From Candidatus Fermentithermobacillaceae bacterium (GTDB lineage Bacteria > Bacillota > Sulfobacillia > Fermentithermobacillales > DUSS01), in contig DYEQ01000031.1 in the NCBI GenBank assembly GCA_020725645.1, positions 62,001 to 126,000 on the forward strand: DNA of 64,000 nt, in the 5' to 3' direction. The translations under genes and the position numbers were made by a program. Positions 1 to 8,432 of this stretch are shown here, piece by piece (position 1 is the first letter of the stretch; every line of letters starts with the position of its first letter). The notes under the pieces were generated by a model. The model saw only the letters and a list, made by a program, of their open reading frames with translations. It did not search any database and had not been told where the DNA came from.

Positions 1-422
1 CCCTCCTCCACTTCGTCCCGGCTGACGCTGACTTCCGGAAAGGGAATCGCTATGGATTCGTAGTCGCCCGGCTGCGCTTTCGGTCGTACGGGCACGACTG
101 CTTTAAAACGAAGGGGTTGGCCCGGTTCGACAGTTATGTCTTTGAACTCGGGTTCTCCGACCACATCGAGGGATAGCTCCTCCTTAGCTTTCTCGTAAAG
201 CTCCAGCACGGCATACCTCTCCGCTTCCTCGCACAGAGCACGCTTGCCCACGTGCCGTTCCAGGATGTGCCTTGGTGCCTTCCCCCTGCGCCACCCCGGT
301 ACATCCACTCGCTTTACAAGACGCCGGTAAGCTTTATCAAGAGCTTCGCTTACGAACTCCGGCGTTTCTTCCACCGTGATCTCCACAAGTGATCCTGGCA
401 GCTCTTGTTTTGAAACGTTCAC
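1..422 (-). CDS. tig: Trigger factor, N-terminal part (gene runs off the window)
   Basis: Ribosome-associated peptidyl-prolyl isomerase and chaperone that meets nascent chains at the tunnel exit. The reverse strand from a GTG at 422 is open to the window edge and reads VNVSKQELPGSLVEITVEE, then a segment VDVPGWRRGKAPRHILERHVG. This matches the ribosome-binding signature of trigger factor (family form G-F-R-x-G-K-x-P). The start is set by GGAGGGG five bases upstream. Only about 140 residues, the ribosome-binding domain and the start of what follows, are inside the window. The ORF track missed it because the frame is open at the edge. No partner gene (clpP, clpX) can be seen because these would lie beyond position 1. 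Confidence 0.88.
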   Translation of the reverse strand, partial: MNVSKQELPGSLVEITVEETPEFVSEALDKAYRRLVKRVDVPGWRRGKAPRHILERHVGKRALCEEAERYAVLELYEKAKEELSLDVVGEPEFKDITVEPGQPLRFKAVVPVRPKAQPGDYESIAIPFPEVSVSRDEVEE

Positions 423-661
423 GAAAACCCCTCCGTTCACGTACCGGCTTTCCCGTGACCGTTATCGTCATCGCTTTTCCAGTACTTTGAGAACAGCTGC
501 TTTCCTGCGAGTGTTTCAACCCAGGATATTCCAGGGTGCTACTTCCATGCTCGGCATCCCCGCTTCTTACCTGGAGTCCCGCACCGGGGCACACAAATGA
601 ACATACACCAAAACCCGCACTGCGTGAAATGCTCCCTCTATGAGATATGCCCCCAGACATA

Positions 662-687
662 CAAAAAAGCGGCTTGGCCGCTTTGAC
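662..687 (-). terminator. Rho-independent terminator of the tRNA operon
   Basis: On the minus strand AAAGCGGC-CAAG-CCGCTTT is followed directly by further T residues, just downstream of the last tRNA (Leu). The stem is seven or more base pairs with a tetraloop. It is also nearly symmetrical and could stop transcripts from the other side. Confidence 0.8.
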
Positions 688-772
688 TGGTGCGAGGGAG
701 GGGATTTGAACCCCTACGCCTTGCGGCACTGGATCCTAAGTCCAGCTCGTCTGCCAGTTCCGACACCCTCGC
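688..772 (-). tRNA. tRNA-Leu (anticodon UAG)
   Basis: The acceptor stem GCGAGGG/CCCTCGC is followed by discriminator A and an encoded CCA. The anticodon stem CTGGA/TCCAG carries the loop CTTAGGA, so the anticodon is TAG. The length of about 85 nt with a long variable arm fits a class II leucine tRNA. It is the last gene of the seven-tRNA operon. Confidence 0.95.
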
Positions 773-808
773 ATACACGCCAATTTGCGAAACGGCGAGA
801 CAAAGAAC

Positions 809-883
809 TGGTGGGCCATGATGGGATCGAACCATCGACTCCCCGCTTAAAAGGCGGGTGCTCTACCACTGAGCTAATGGCCC
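809..883 (-). tRNA. tRNA-Lys (anticodon UUU)
   Basis: The acceptor stem is GGGCCAT/ATGGCCC with A73 and an encoded CCA. The anticodon stem CCCGC/GCGGG holds the loop CTTTTAA, anticodon TTT. The T-arm GGTTCGATCC is present. Confidence 0.95.
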
Positions 884-887
884 ACAC

Positions 888-962
888 TGGCTGGGGCGGC
901 AGGATTCGAACCTGCGAATGTCAGCTCCAAAGGCTGATGCCTTTCCGCTTGGCGACGCCCCA
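888..962 (-). tRNA. tRNA-Gln (anticodon UUG)
   Basis: The acceptor stem is TGGGGCG/CGCCCCA with discriminator G and an encoded CCA. The anticodon loop CTTTGGA sits between TCAGC and GCTGA, giving TTG. The leading U at position 1 is typical of bacterial glutamine tRNAs. Only three bases separate it from the next tRNA upstream. Confidence 0.95.
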
Positions 963-965
963 TCG

Positions 966-1043
966 TGGTGCGCCCGGCAGGACTCGAACCTGCAACCTTC
1001 AGATCCGAAGTCTGCAGCTCTGTCCAGATTGAGCTACGGGCGC
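966..1043 (-). tRNA. tRNA-Arg (anticodon UCG)
   Basis: The acceptor stem is GCGCCCG/CGGGCGC with A73 and an encoded CCA. The anticodon loop CTTCGGA gives TCG. The D-arm and T-arm (GGTTCGAGTCC) are intact. A UCG anticodon, rather than the ACG with inosine used by most bacteria for CGN codons, is slightly unusual. Confidence 0.92.
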
Positions 1044-1103
1044 CTTCCAGACCAAGCAATGCGAGCTCCACAAGGGAGCTCTCACAAAGCTTATCAAAAA
1101 AGT

Positions 1104-1181
1104 TGGGGTGAATGAGGGGACTTGAACCCCCGACCTCCAGGGCCACAACCTGGCGCTCTAGCCGACTGAGCTACATCCACC
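1104..1181 (-). tRNA. tRNA-His (anticodon GUG)
   Basis: The acceptor stem GTGGATG/CATTCAC is followed by C73 and an encoded CCA. The anticodon loop TTGTGGC gives GTG. A G encoded just before position 1 (at 1181) faces C73 and is the identity element of histidine tRNA. Confidence 0.95.
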
Positions 1182-1197
1182 ACTTTGTCCCGTTCAT

Positions 1198-1273
1198 TGG
1201 TGCGCCTGGCAGGATTCGAACCTGCGACTCCCTGCTTAGAAGGCAGGTGCTCTATCCCCTGAGCTACAGGCGC
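1198..1273 (-). tRNA. tRNA-Arg (anticodon UCU)
   Basis: The acceptor stem is GCGCCTG/CAGGCGC with A73 and an encoded CCA. The anticodon loop CTTCTAA lies between CCTGC and GCAGG, giving TCT, which reads AGA/AGG codons. Confidence 0.95.
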
Positions 1274-1276
1274 ACA

Positions 1277-1350
<74 letters not shown>

Positions 1351-1432
1351 TCGCTGCCGTGCCCTCGGGTCTAGCTCGCTCCAAAAACACCACCGGGCGT
1401 GACCGGACCTGCGACCCTGTCAGGGCATTTCG

Positions 1433-1461
1433 ATTCTACAAGAAACATCAGCGAAGGTCAA
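1433..1461 (-). promoter_or_regulatory. Sigma-A type promoter of the tRNA operon
   Basis: On the minus strand TTGACC is followed after 17 bases by TAGAAT, about 80 bases upstream of tRNA-Gly. Both boxes differ from consensus at one position and the spacing is ideal. The rest of the 320 bases between the tRNAs and the wzz-like gene shows no gene. Confidence 0.75.
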
Positions 1462-1588
1462 GAACGGGGACTTGCTGCGGACTTACTGCAGCTCGCTGTA
1501 TAAGGGACCTGTTACGAGCCCCTCGTCCGTGCCTTTTCGTCCGGTTCACCGGAATGAATAAGGGAACGAAGCTCAGGTTATACAACAT

Positions 1589-1622
1589 GTGGACGAGCTT
1601 ATAAGAGTTCTCACTCGTCCAC
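1589..1622. repeat. 9-bp inverted repeat upstream of the wzz-like gene
   Basis: GTGGACGAG and CTCGTCCAC are perfect complements separated by 16 bases, 49 bases upstream of the ATG at 1671. There is no T tract in the plus direction, so this is more likely an operator or leader hairpin than a terminator. An imperfect direct repeat of about 28 bases (copies near 1545 and 1617) overlaps it. Confidence 0.5.
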
Positions 1623-1670
1623 CTGAAATGAACAGGGCAACGAAGAAGAAGAAACGGGGGAGAACGGAGC

Positions 1671-2375
1671 ATGGTGGAAGACGCTCGGACCGGTACGGAG
1701 GAACAGCTTCACGGGGCAAACGTTCGACCGGACGATGCCTCAGGGTTCCGCCCGCATAACGTAAGCGGAGCCGGTAACGAAGTAGACCTCGTCGCCATAA
1801 TACAGACGCTGGTGAAAAGACGGAAGATCGCGCTTGCTATTATCATCACCACGGTCATCACCACCCTGTTTGCCAGCATAGTGGCACCCAAACGTTACGA
1901 GGCGGTCACCACCGTCTTTATTCGAGACCTGCCTCAGGCCCGGGCCGCCGGCGTCAGTCCACAGACGCTCGCTGCTTTTGCCGTGAGCGACCGGGTTCTC
2001 GTCACCGTGGGTCAAGATACCAAACCTGCTGTTTTGAGAAGCTCGTTTAATGTGAAATTAGATGCTGCATCGCGAGTACTGACGGTGACGGTGTGGGCTC
2101 CGAGCGCCGCTGAAGCTCGTACCAGAGCTGAGCGGTGGCTGGAAGGCTTCACCAGGGAAGCTTGCCGCATGATCGGAGTGGAACTTCAGGATACGCCGTT
2201 CGTGGAGGTATTCGCAGGTCCCGCCCTCCCGGGGCGCCCAGCTTCCCCGAGGATCGGGCTGAACCTCGCCGTCGGTACCGTCCTGGGCGCGTTCGCAGGC
2301 ATCGCCGCTGCATTCGTCCTGGAGGGTCTCGAGAAAACTCGTGAACGAGGCGGCGTTGCGCTGCCGTCCTCGTGA
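1671..2375 (+). CDS. Wzz/YveK-type chain-length determinant (polysaccharide co-polymerase)
   Basis: This is a membrane protein of the Wzz superfamily, whose members set the chain length of surface polysaccharide and in Gram-positives activate a tyrosine kinase. Residues 40-75 carry EVDLVAIIQTLVKRRK followed by a first membrane helix, the usual Wzz start. An extracytoplasmic middle follows, and a second helix (about 198-220, LNLAVGTVLGAFAGIAAAF) lies near the C-terminus. At 234 residues it fits short Gram-positive forms that lack a fused kinase. The N-terminus has about 35 extra hydrophilic residues, so a later start is possible, though GGGGGAG and GGAG lie just upstream of this ATG. No kinase or polysaccharide genes lie next to it. 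Confidence 0.78.
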   Translation: MVEDARTGTEEQLHGANVRPDDASGFRPHNVSGAGNEVDLVAIIQTLVKRRKIALAIIITTVITTLFASIVAPKRYEAVTTVFIRDLPQARAAGVSPQTLAAFAVSDRVLVTVGQDTKPAVLRSSFNVKLDAASRVLTVTVWAPSAAEARTRAERWLEGFTREACRMIGVELQDTPFVEVFAGPALPGRPASPRIGLNLAVGTVLGAFAGIAAAFVLEGLEKTRERGGVALPSS

Positions 2376-2417
2376 TCGAAGACCACAAGCCGGAAGCAGC
2401 ATCGTCTCGAACCGGCA

Positions 2418-3185
2418 TCAGGAGCTTGACGCTATTAGAGCTGCGCCGTAGGCACCCATGAAGACCGACATAGGAGGGACGATGATTTCGATGCCCAGAA
2501 TTCTCTCGAGGGATCTCCGCACTCCCCCGTTGAGGCTCACACCGCCAGTAAGAACTACGGGTCGCTCGATGCCGACTCTCCTTCCCATGCTAGCGATCCT
2601 GCTAGCTATGGCGTCGCACAGACCTCTGACCACCGAGCTTGCCGGTACCCCCTGAGAAATGAGGCTCACCACCTCGGACTCGGCAAAAACCGTGCAGATA
2701 CTGGAGATCTTCGAAGCGTCCCGCGCATCTTCCCATTCGCTTTCGAAATCTTTGAGATCCAGCTCGAGTCTCCTCGCCATAACTTCGAGAAACCGTCCGG
2801 TCCCCGCCGCGCACTTGTCGTTCATCACAAAGTCGATAACCAGACCGGTACCGTCGAGCCGGATTACCTTAGAATCCTGACCACCGATGTCTATCACCGT
2901 CTTCGCCCCGGGTACGATCTCAAACGCGCCTCGGGCATGGCACGTTATTTCGGTGACGCTTCTCTTCCTTCCGGGGATCAGGTCGCGCCCGTAGCCGGTG
3001 GTGATTATGGAAGACACATCTTGCCGCGAGAGGCCGCAGTTCCTCAACGCGTCGTCAAGGCAAAGCGAAGCAGTGAGGGCGGGCTCTCGACCTGTTTCGG
3101 CCTTAACGGCCGCCAGGATTCTCCCGTCGGATACTACCGCAACCTTGGTAGCTCGGGAACCCGAGTCAATTCCAACGGTGATCAT
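2418..3185 (-). CDS. 2-hydroxyacyl-CoA dehydratase activator (BadF/HgdC-type ATPase)
   Basis: This family of ASKHA-fold ATPases uses ATP hydrolysis to push one electron at low potential into a partner dehydratase or reductase. It has the start GIDSGSRATKVAVV (phosphate loop), the segment DIGGQDSKVI, and the two cysteines that bind a shared [4Fe-4S] cluster in the dimer: NDKCAAGTGRFL and ICTVFAESEVV. The length of 255 residues is normal for HgdC-like activators. The gene overlaps the end of the dehydratase subunit gene upstream by 20 bases, so the three genes form one operon. The substrate cannot be told from sequence. Confidence 0.9.
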   Translation of the reverse strand: MITVGIDSGSRATKVAVVSDGRILAAVKAETGREPALTASLCLDDALRNCGLSRQDVSSIITTGYGRDLIPGRKRSVTEITCHARGAFEIVPGAKTVIDIGGQDSKVIRLDGTGLVIDFVMNDKCAAGTGRFLEVMARRLELDLKDFESEWEDARDASKISSICTVFAESEVVSLISQGVPASSVVRGLCDAIASRIASMGRRVGIERPVVLTGGVSLNGGVRRSLERILGIEIIVPPMSVFMGAYGAALIASSS

Positions 3186-4503
3186 CCTGTTGGTCTCTTC
3201 CCCTTTCCTGCGTAATCCTGGTCAGCGACGAAAGCAAATGTGCGCCACGTGCTTGCTGCCGTCTTGCATCCATTACCTCGACGAAGGCTTGAAGGCGAGT
3301 GAGTGCCTGAGCTAGAGAGCTGTTGCGGGGATCCACAGCGTCACCGTCCAGCTCCAAAAAAGGGATCCCTTTTTCCCGGAGAAAGTCGGCCAGCACGCGT
3401 CCGCCCCCATTTGATTGCCGGCAACCCCATTGATCGAACTGGACCACTCCATCCACCTGGTAGTCGCTCACCATCTTCCAAACAGCGTCGAGCCTTCGCT
3501 CGATAGGCCCCCATCCGAAATTGGTAAGCATCTTGATGGCGATTCCTTCAGCCCATCTCCGCTCGTCCATCTCAGGCCAGTAAACGTAACTGTACTCCTC
3601 AAAGGCTATGGAAACTCCCGAACGTTCCAGATACTCGAACAACGAGCTTTTGTAGTACGGTTTCAAGTTAAGCCATAAAAGCCTCAATCGCTCTTGAGGG
3701 ACGGGATATCTTGATTCCTCGATACGGTGTTTGAGCACGTTCGCCAGGCTTTCGTACAACTCGATCAGCCACTCGCTCCCCCAGCCTGATAAAAACGCGA
3801 AGACGTAGTTTAAAGCTTCGCTTCCGGACCAAGGCGCCGGTTCGTTTCTCCTCAGCTGGCACACGTCAAGGTAAATCTTCCTGGCGCGGTTCGAGTTTTC
3901 GATCGCGCGGCCCATCCGGTCAAGGCCGAGACCCGGCACCCGCCGGGAAATATCTTCGCAGATGCGCTCCACCTGGAGGGAAAGCCATCTGACGCTGGAG
4001 TCAGTCATCACGTAGGGAACATCTATAACGTAAAAAGGACATCCGGCGGAAACGCTGTGCGCGTAGAGGGAACGCCGCCCTCCGTCGCACAGGTGGGGGG
4101 AGACGATTATGGCCGAGGGCCTGGGGAGCAAGCTGAGTTCTTCGAGACCCAGGTGGCACCGATGGAAGCTGCAGAGATCCTGCGAATACCCCTTGGCCTC
4201 CGATTCGTCGATCCCTCGTTCCGACACACCAAAAGCTGCCGCAAACCCGCTCCACATCTCGGGCAGATAGGGCACGGCTCCCAGTCCGTAGACGATTTCC
4301 GTGGGGACAAAGGCGCTTGCGAATATAACCGGCTTTCTCGCAGAATAGGCATCACCGAGTTCCGATATAACGCCCTTGGCTGCCGCAAGCTGGTACGGAC
4401 ACATCCTTCCCCCGAAACACCGAAGTGCCAGGCTGGCTACCCGGTATGTAAGTTTGTTTTTCAGGATAGTGGAAAGGAACGCAGGAAATCTCCCCGACCT
4501 CAT
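3166..4503 (-). CDS. 2-hydroxyacyl-CoA dehydratase subunit (HgdB/BcrB-like)
   Basis: One of two paralogous iron-sulfur subunits of a 2-hydroxyglutaryl-CoA dehydratase / benzoyl-CoA reductase type enzyme. Features of the family are YGLGAVPYLPEMW near residue 70, cysteines in LCSFHRC and SPHLCDGG, and the C-terminal VDGVVQFDQWGCRQSNGGG followed by a segment on the substrate side (IPFLELDGD). About 445 residues is a usual length. Its ATG overlaps the stop of the upstream subunit as ATGA, showing translational coupling. It could act on 2-hydroxyglutaryl-, lactoyl- or phenyllactyl-CoA; no CoA-transferase gene is adjacent to help decide. Confidence 0.85.
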   Translation of the reverse strand: MRSGRFPAFLSTILKNKLTYRVASLALRCFGGRMCPYQLAAAKGVISELGDAYSARKPVIFASAFVPTEIVYGLGAVPYLPEMWSGFAAAFGVSERGIDESEAKGYSQDLCSFHRCHLGLEELSLLPRPSAIIVSPHLCDGGRRSLYAHSVSAGCPFYVIDVPYVMTDSSVRWLSLQVERICEDISRRVPGLGLDRMGRAIENSNRARKIYLDVCQLRRNEPAPWSGSEALNYVFAFLSGWGSEWLIELYESLANVLKHRIEESRYPVPQERLRLLWLNLKPYYKSSLFEYLERSGVSIAFEEYSYVYWPEMDERRWAEGIAIKMLTNFGWGPIERRLDAVWKMVSDYQVDGVVQFDQWGCRQSNGGGRVLADFLREKGIPFLELDGDAVDPRNSSLAQALTRLQAFVEVMDARRQQARGAHLLSSLTRITQERGRDQQDDHRWN

Positions 4504-5735
4504 AGCGTTGATCGTACCGCCCGTCCCATTGCGTCCCGTCGCGGCGGACGGGAAATACGCGCTCTTCTCATTTCGAGCATCTCCCGGAAGGCTGCCAACC
4601 TCGTCTTCACCTGGGCCGAGTTACCCGCCCCGAACTCGCCCTCCAGTAAGAGCGCGGGTACGGGGGTTCCGGCCAAGTGCCGTTTCACTTCCACGTAATC
4701 ATAGTAACCCTGATCGCAAAACTTAGGAACAAAGTAGATTAACCCGCCCGGGACACCGTCATCCGTCGAGGGATCGATACCTCGAAGCATTTCATCGAGG
4801 TAAGCCATCCTCCTCCCGTAATCGAGCATCCTGGGACAAGGCGGCTTTCGCAGGTACCCTTCCGCGAGAGCGTGAAAACAATCGGGATCATTCTCATCGA
4901 TCTGAAAGTTAATGGACCTCTCTCCGAGACAGAAGTCCAAAGCTACGATTCTGAATCCGGCTTCCTCGGTAGTCGATATAAGGGTCCTATCCAAACACAT
5001 GCTCCCGGTTACGATAACAGATGGCCGCCATACCCGCTGAAACCCAGCTTCTTCCGAGCAGGGCATCTCTTCAACACTTCCGACTCTGGGTGAGTCCTTG
5101 CCGCCGGACCCGGTTTCTCCCGAACACGGCACCTGCTCACCAGCGACACACTGCGGATACTGTGGGAGAGCGCTTAATTCGAACGGTTTTGTAGAGTCGA
5201 AAACCGCATCTGACGCCAAAAAGTGGTTGGCGCTCAACAGGCAGTCAACCGCACGTGTCCACAGCTTTTCTGGGCAAAAGTCGCCGGCCTTAGGCAACTG
5301 GCCCCTTAGTTTGCCACGGAAACGGTTCATCATCCGGATCGTCTTGGCAAGAGTATTCACATTTCCTTTGGAAGCCTCGGAGGCAAGCTCGCAGGCAAAT
5401 TCTCTTAAGACCGACGCATAGTAGTCCACGGCGTAGTCATTCGACGTCCTGGGCACGTCGACATAGTAAACTTTCACGCCTTTCCAGTGTAACCTGACCA
5501 CGTCAGCAACCCGTCTCATTGCGTCGCATGAGCCTGCAAGGGCGAGAGAGACGGGCTTCCCTCTAACGGCATACTCGGAAACGTAGTTTAGCACCCCTTT
5601 CGCGTACGGACAGAAATCCCGGGGTACGTAAGACTCCGCTCCCGAAGGGGTGCCCTCCAAAAAGAGGCGTTTTACCGGAATTCCGAGGCTTAACGGGATT
5701 TCCAGCGGTATGTAGCTGCAAGTCGAAAGAACCAT
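4500..5735 (-). CDS. 2-hydroxyacyl-CoA dehydratase subunit (HgdA/BcrC-like)
   Basis: Second dehydratase-family subunit and first gene of the three-gene operon. It shows the family's N-terminal cysteine in DFCPYAKGVLNYV, the segment SLALAGSCDAMRR, and the C-terminal IYFVPKFCDQGYYDYVEVK, where a cysteine binds the cluster. It ends with PALLLEGEFGAGNSAQVKTRLAAF, the usual effector-side motif. In the middle (about 200-240) lies a linker with two similar cysteine-bearing pieces (VPCSGETG and MPCSEEAG) that I do not know from the family. It is likely to pair with the next gene as a heterodimer. An SD-like GGGAGA lies just before the ATG. Confidence 0.8.
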   Translation of the reverse strand: MVLSTCSYIPLEIPLSLGIPVKRLFLEGTPSGAESYVPRDFCPYAKGVLNYVSEYAVRGKPVSLALAGSCDAMRRVADVVRLHWKGVKVYYVDVPRTSNDYAVDYYASVLREFACELASEASKGNVNTLAKTIRMMNRFRGKLRGQLPKAGDFCPEKLWTRAVDCLLSANHFLASDAVFDSTKPFELSALPQYPQCVAGEQVPCSGETGSGGKDSPRVGSVEEMPCSEEAGFQRVWRPSVIVTGSMCLDRTLISTTEEAGFRIVALDFCLGERSINFQIDENDPDCFHALAEGYLRKPPCPRMLDYGRRMAYLDEMLRGIDPSTDDGVPGGLIYFVPKFCDQGYYDYVEVKRHLAGTPVPALLLEGEFGAGNSAQVKTRLAAFREMLEMRRARISRPPRRDAMGRAVRSTL

Positions 5736-5801
5736 CCGGGGTCTCCCTGTGTACCAAAGTTCTGCCGCTTTTCCACCGGTCGTCGTTCGAGAAGTCCGTT
5801 T

Positions 5802-8393
5802 CTATCTAACTTTTGAGCGCTCCTCCTTACTCTGTCGCAGCTTGAGCCACTTCCCGGTCTCTACTATAATGAGCAATCCCAAGCTGATACCGAAAACCAG
5901 CACCCATTGACCCGCGCCCAGCGGCACCACTCCCAGCACCGTCCTCAACCTCGGGACGAGCACCGGAACCAGCGCCAGGATGAATCCCAGACTCACGAAT
6001 ACGAGAAGCGGCTTGTTCGCGGTTAAGTGACCTGTATGGAACAAGCTCCGCCGCATGCTTCTGTAGGCGAACACGTACACCAGAGAGATTACCGCCAGAG
6101 TCTCGAAGGCGATGGTCCTAGCCAGAGGTAGATCCCCATGAACACGCCAGTAGTGACCGAACATATAGAGGCATCCCGCAGCTGCCGATACGCTTATGGC
6201 TGCGATAAGCGACATCCCCAACCGGTCCAGGAACGGCTCGGACACAGGCCGCGGTTTCTCCTCCATGATGCCTTCTTCCTTGGGCTCAAACCCAAGGGCG
6301 ATATCGACCGGACCGTCGCATATCAGGTGGACCCACAGAATCTGAGCTACCACCAGAGGTGACGGCCACCCCAGGATCATGGCCACAAACATCAGAAGGA
6401 TTTCGGCGAAGGAGTTGGACAGGGTGTACGAAACGACTTTGCGTATGTTTTGAAAGATCACCCTTCCTTCTTCGATGGCATCTACGATGGTCTTGAAGTT
6501 CGAGTCGAGCAGGATAAGGTCGGAAGTCTCTTTGGCAACGTCCGTAGCATCCCCAACCACCACTCCAATATCGGCCTTCTTGAGGGCAGGGGCATCGTTC
6601 ACGCCGTCACCCACCATCGCCACGACTTCCCCACGAGATTGAAGGGCCTTAACGATCCTCAGCTTTTGATGGGGTGCGATGCGGGAGAATACCAGCGTAT
6701 CCGGCACTCTCCGCTCGAGCGTCGCATCGTCCATGGCGTCCAGGTCGCTTCCCTCGAGGACCGAGTCTTCCCCTGTATTCAGGCCGATGAAACTCGCCAC
6801 TTTCATGGCGGTCCGCTTGTGGTCTCCGGTTATCATCTTCACCTTAATTCCGGCCTTCCTGCAAACCTCTACGGCTCCGGGGACCTCCGACCGCACCGGG
6901 TCCTCTAAACCCACAAGACCTGCCCAGGTGTAGCCGCTCATATCCTCACCAGTGTTTGCGGCCTCGGTTGAACATTCTACGCCACCCGAGTTCGGTCCCG
7001 GATTGCCATCAGCACTAGCGCTCCGTTCTTCGCGGGAGTCCGCCGGCGCTTTATCATCCAATCCGGCCGCGGACTCGAGCTTATATCCCAGACCAAGGAG
7101 CTTCAGTCCCTCACCCGCCCACGAATCCCACTGTGCTCTAAGTTTTTGTTCTTCGAGTAAATCAACATCGCACATTGCGAGAACGACTTCGGGAGCTCCT
7201 TTAACCAGGGATATCCTGTTGCCGTTCACAAGATGTACGGTTTTCATGTACTTGGTCTCACTGGAAAAGGGGACTTCGTCCAGGCGCGGGTATTTGCCAG
7301 CGATCTCCTGAGGGTCCTCGCCCCAGTATTTTCCCGCGAATTCCCACAAAGAGGCTTCAAGGGAATCGCTCAGATTGTTGTCGAGCACCAGCACCAGTTT
7401 GGCCATATCGGGAGCGGAGAAATCCCAGCGTGTGACTTTCATCTGTCCTTCGGTCAGAGTACCCGTCTTGTCGGTGCAAACCGTCGTCACAGATCCAAGG
7501 GTCTCGACCGCCAGAAGTCTCTTCACCAGTCCGTTTCGCCGGAGGATGTTCTTCATCCCTATTACCAGTATCATGGTTACCGCAATCAGGAGCCCCTCCG
7601 GGATGGCCGCTATGGCCAGGATGATGGCGACTCTCACCATCTCCAGAACGGGCCTGCCCGTCGCCACGCCGATGACGAAAAGCAGCACCGTCACGCTGAT
7701 GACTATCTTCGTAAGCGTCCGGCTGAATCCTTCCAGTCGCCGTTGGAGCGGAGTCTCCTGCTCCGGAGTCTCGGCAAGAGTGGAAGCGATTTTGCCCAGT
7801 TCGGTACGGGCGCCTGTGGCGGTGACCGTCATCACGCCGCGTCCTGTGAGTACGATTGTACCCATGTAGACGGGATCCCCGGCCCTTTTCGCCACAGCCT
7901 CGCTCTCACCCGTCAGGATGCTCTCATTAAGGTTCAGAGCGTAAGCTTCCTCAAGTGTCCCGTCAGCTGGAACTCTCTCACCTGAGTCCACCAGCACCAC
8001 GTCACCGGGCACGAGTTCCTTTACTTCAACCTCTTTTCGTAGTCCACCCCGTATGACGGTGGCAACCGGTTTTACGAGGCCCTTGAGGCTTTCGTACGTC
8101 CTGTTCGCTTGATATTCCTGGATGAACCCGAGGATTACGTCGAACACAACCACAGCCATGATTATGAAGAAATCCATCGTCTCCCCCATAAAAAGGGACA
8201 CTAGCGCAGCTGCGAGTATCACGTAAACCAGAGGGCTTTTAACCTGCGATAACAAGATCGCCAGAGGAGAGACTTTTTTCCCTGACGGAAGCACGTTTTC
8301 CCCGTACTCTCGCCTTCGTTTTTGAACCTCGTCTTCGCCCAGTCCGTTGAACCTCCCGCCGTTAACGCTGGGCGCCTGTACCGCCGGTATCAT
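5802..8393 (-). CDS. P2-type cation-transporting ATPase (Ca2+-ATPase-like)
   Basis: Membrane pump coupling ATP hydrolysis to cation export, most like bacterial PacL/SERCA-type Ca2+-ATPases. The order is an N-terminal cation-ATPase domain (about 15-80), actuator loop with LTGES, a membrane segment with IAAIPEGLLIAV in place of the usual IPEGLPAVV, phosphorylation motif CTDKTGTLTEG, nucleotide-binding domain, MITGDHKRTA, hinge MVGDGVNDAPALKKADIGVVVG, and a C-terminal block of six helices. The 863 residues are complete. The altered residues after IPEGL sit where P2A pumps bind ions, so the ion specificity is uncertain. A TrmB-family regulator gene lies 39 bases upstream and may control it. Confidence 0.88.
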   Translation of the reverse strand: MIPAVQAPSVNGGRFNGLGEDEVQKRRREYGENVLPSGKKVSPLAILLSQVKSPLVYVILAAALVSLFMGETMDFFIIMAVVVFDVILGFIQEYQANRTYESLKGLVKPVATVIRGGLRKEVEVKELVPGDVVLVDSGERVPADGTLEEAYALNLNESILTGESEAVAKRAGDPVYMGTIVLTGRGVMTVTATGARTELGKIASTLAETPEQETPLQRRLEGFSRTLTKIVISVTVLLFVIGVATGRPVLEMVRVAIILAIAAIPEGLLIAVTMILVIGMKNILRRNGLVKRLLAVETLGSVTTVCTDKTGTLTEGQMKVTRWDFSAPDMAKLVLVLDNNLSDSLEASLWEFAGKYWGEDPQEIAGKYPRLDEVPFSSETKYMKTVHLVNGNRISLVKGAPEVVLAMCDVDLLEEQKLRAQWDSWAGEGLKLLGLGYKLESAAGLDDKAPADSREERSASADGNPGPNSGGVECSTEAANTGEDMSGYTWAGLVGLEDPVRSEVPGAVEVCRKAGIKVKMITGDHKRTAMKVASFIGLNTGEDSVLEGSDLDAMDDATLERRVPDTLVFSRIAPHQKLRIVKALQSRGEVVAMVGDGVNDAPALKKADIGVVVGDATDVAKETSDLILLDSNFKTIVDAIEEGRVIFQNIRKVVSYTLSNSFAEILLMFVAMILGWPSPLVVAQILWVHLICDGPVDIALGFEPKEEGIMEEKPRPVSEPFLDRLGMSLIAAISVSAAAGCLYMFGHYWRVHGDLPLARTIAFETLAVISLVYVFAYRSMRRSLFHTGHLTANKPLLVFVSLGFILALVPVLVPRLRTVLGVVPLGAGQWVLVFGISLGLLIIVETGKWLKLRQSKEERSKVR

Positions 8394-8432
8394 CTAGTCC
8401 ACCTCGTCTGGTCCGCCTTAGTCTTTTCGCAC

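Noticed and set aside
1385-1440. tRNA-like string (gaccggacctgcgaccc) upstream of the tRNA operon
   Set aside because: It cannot be folded into a cloverleaf and lies in the operon's own leader.
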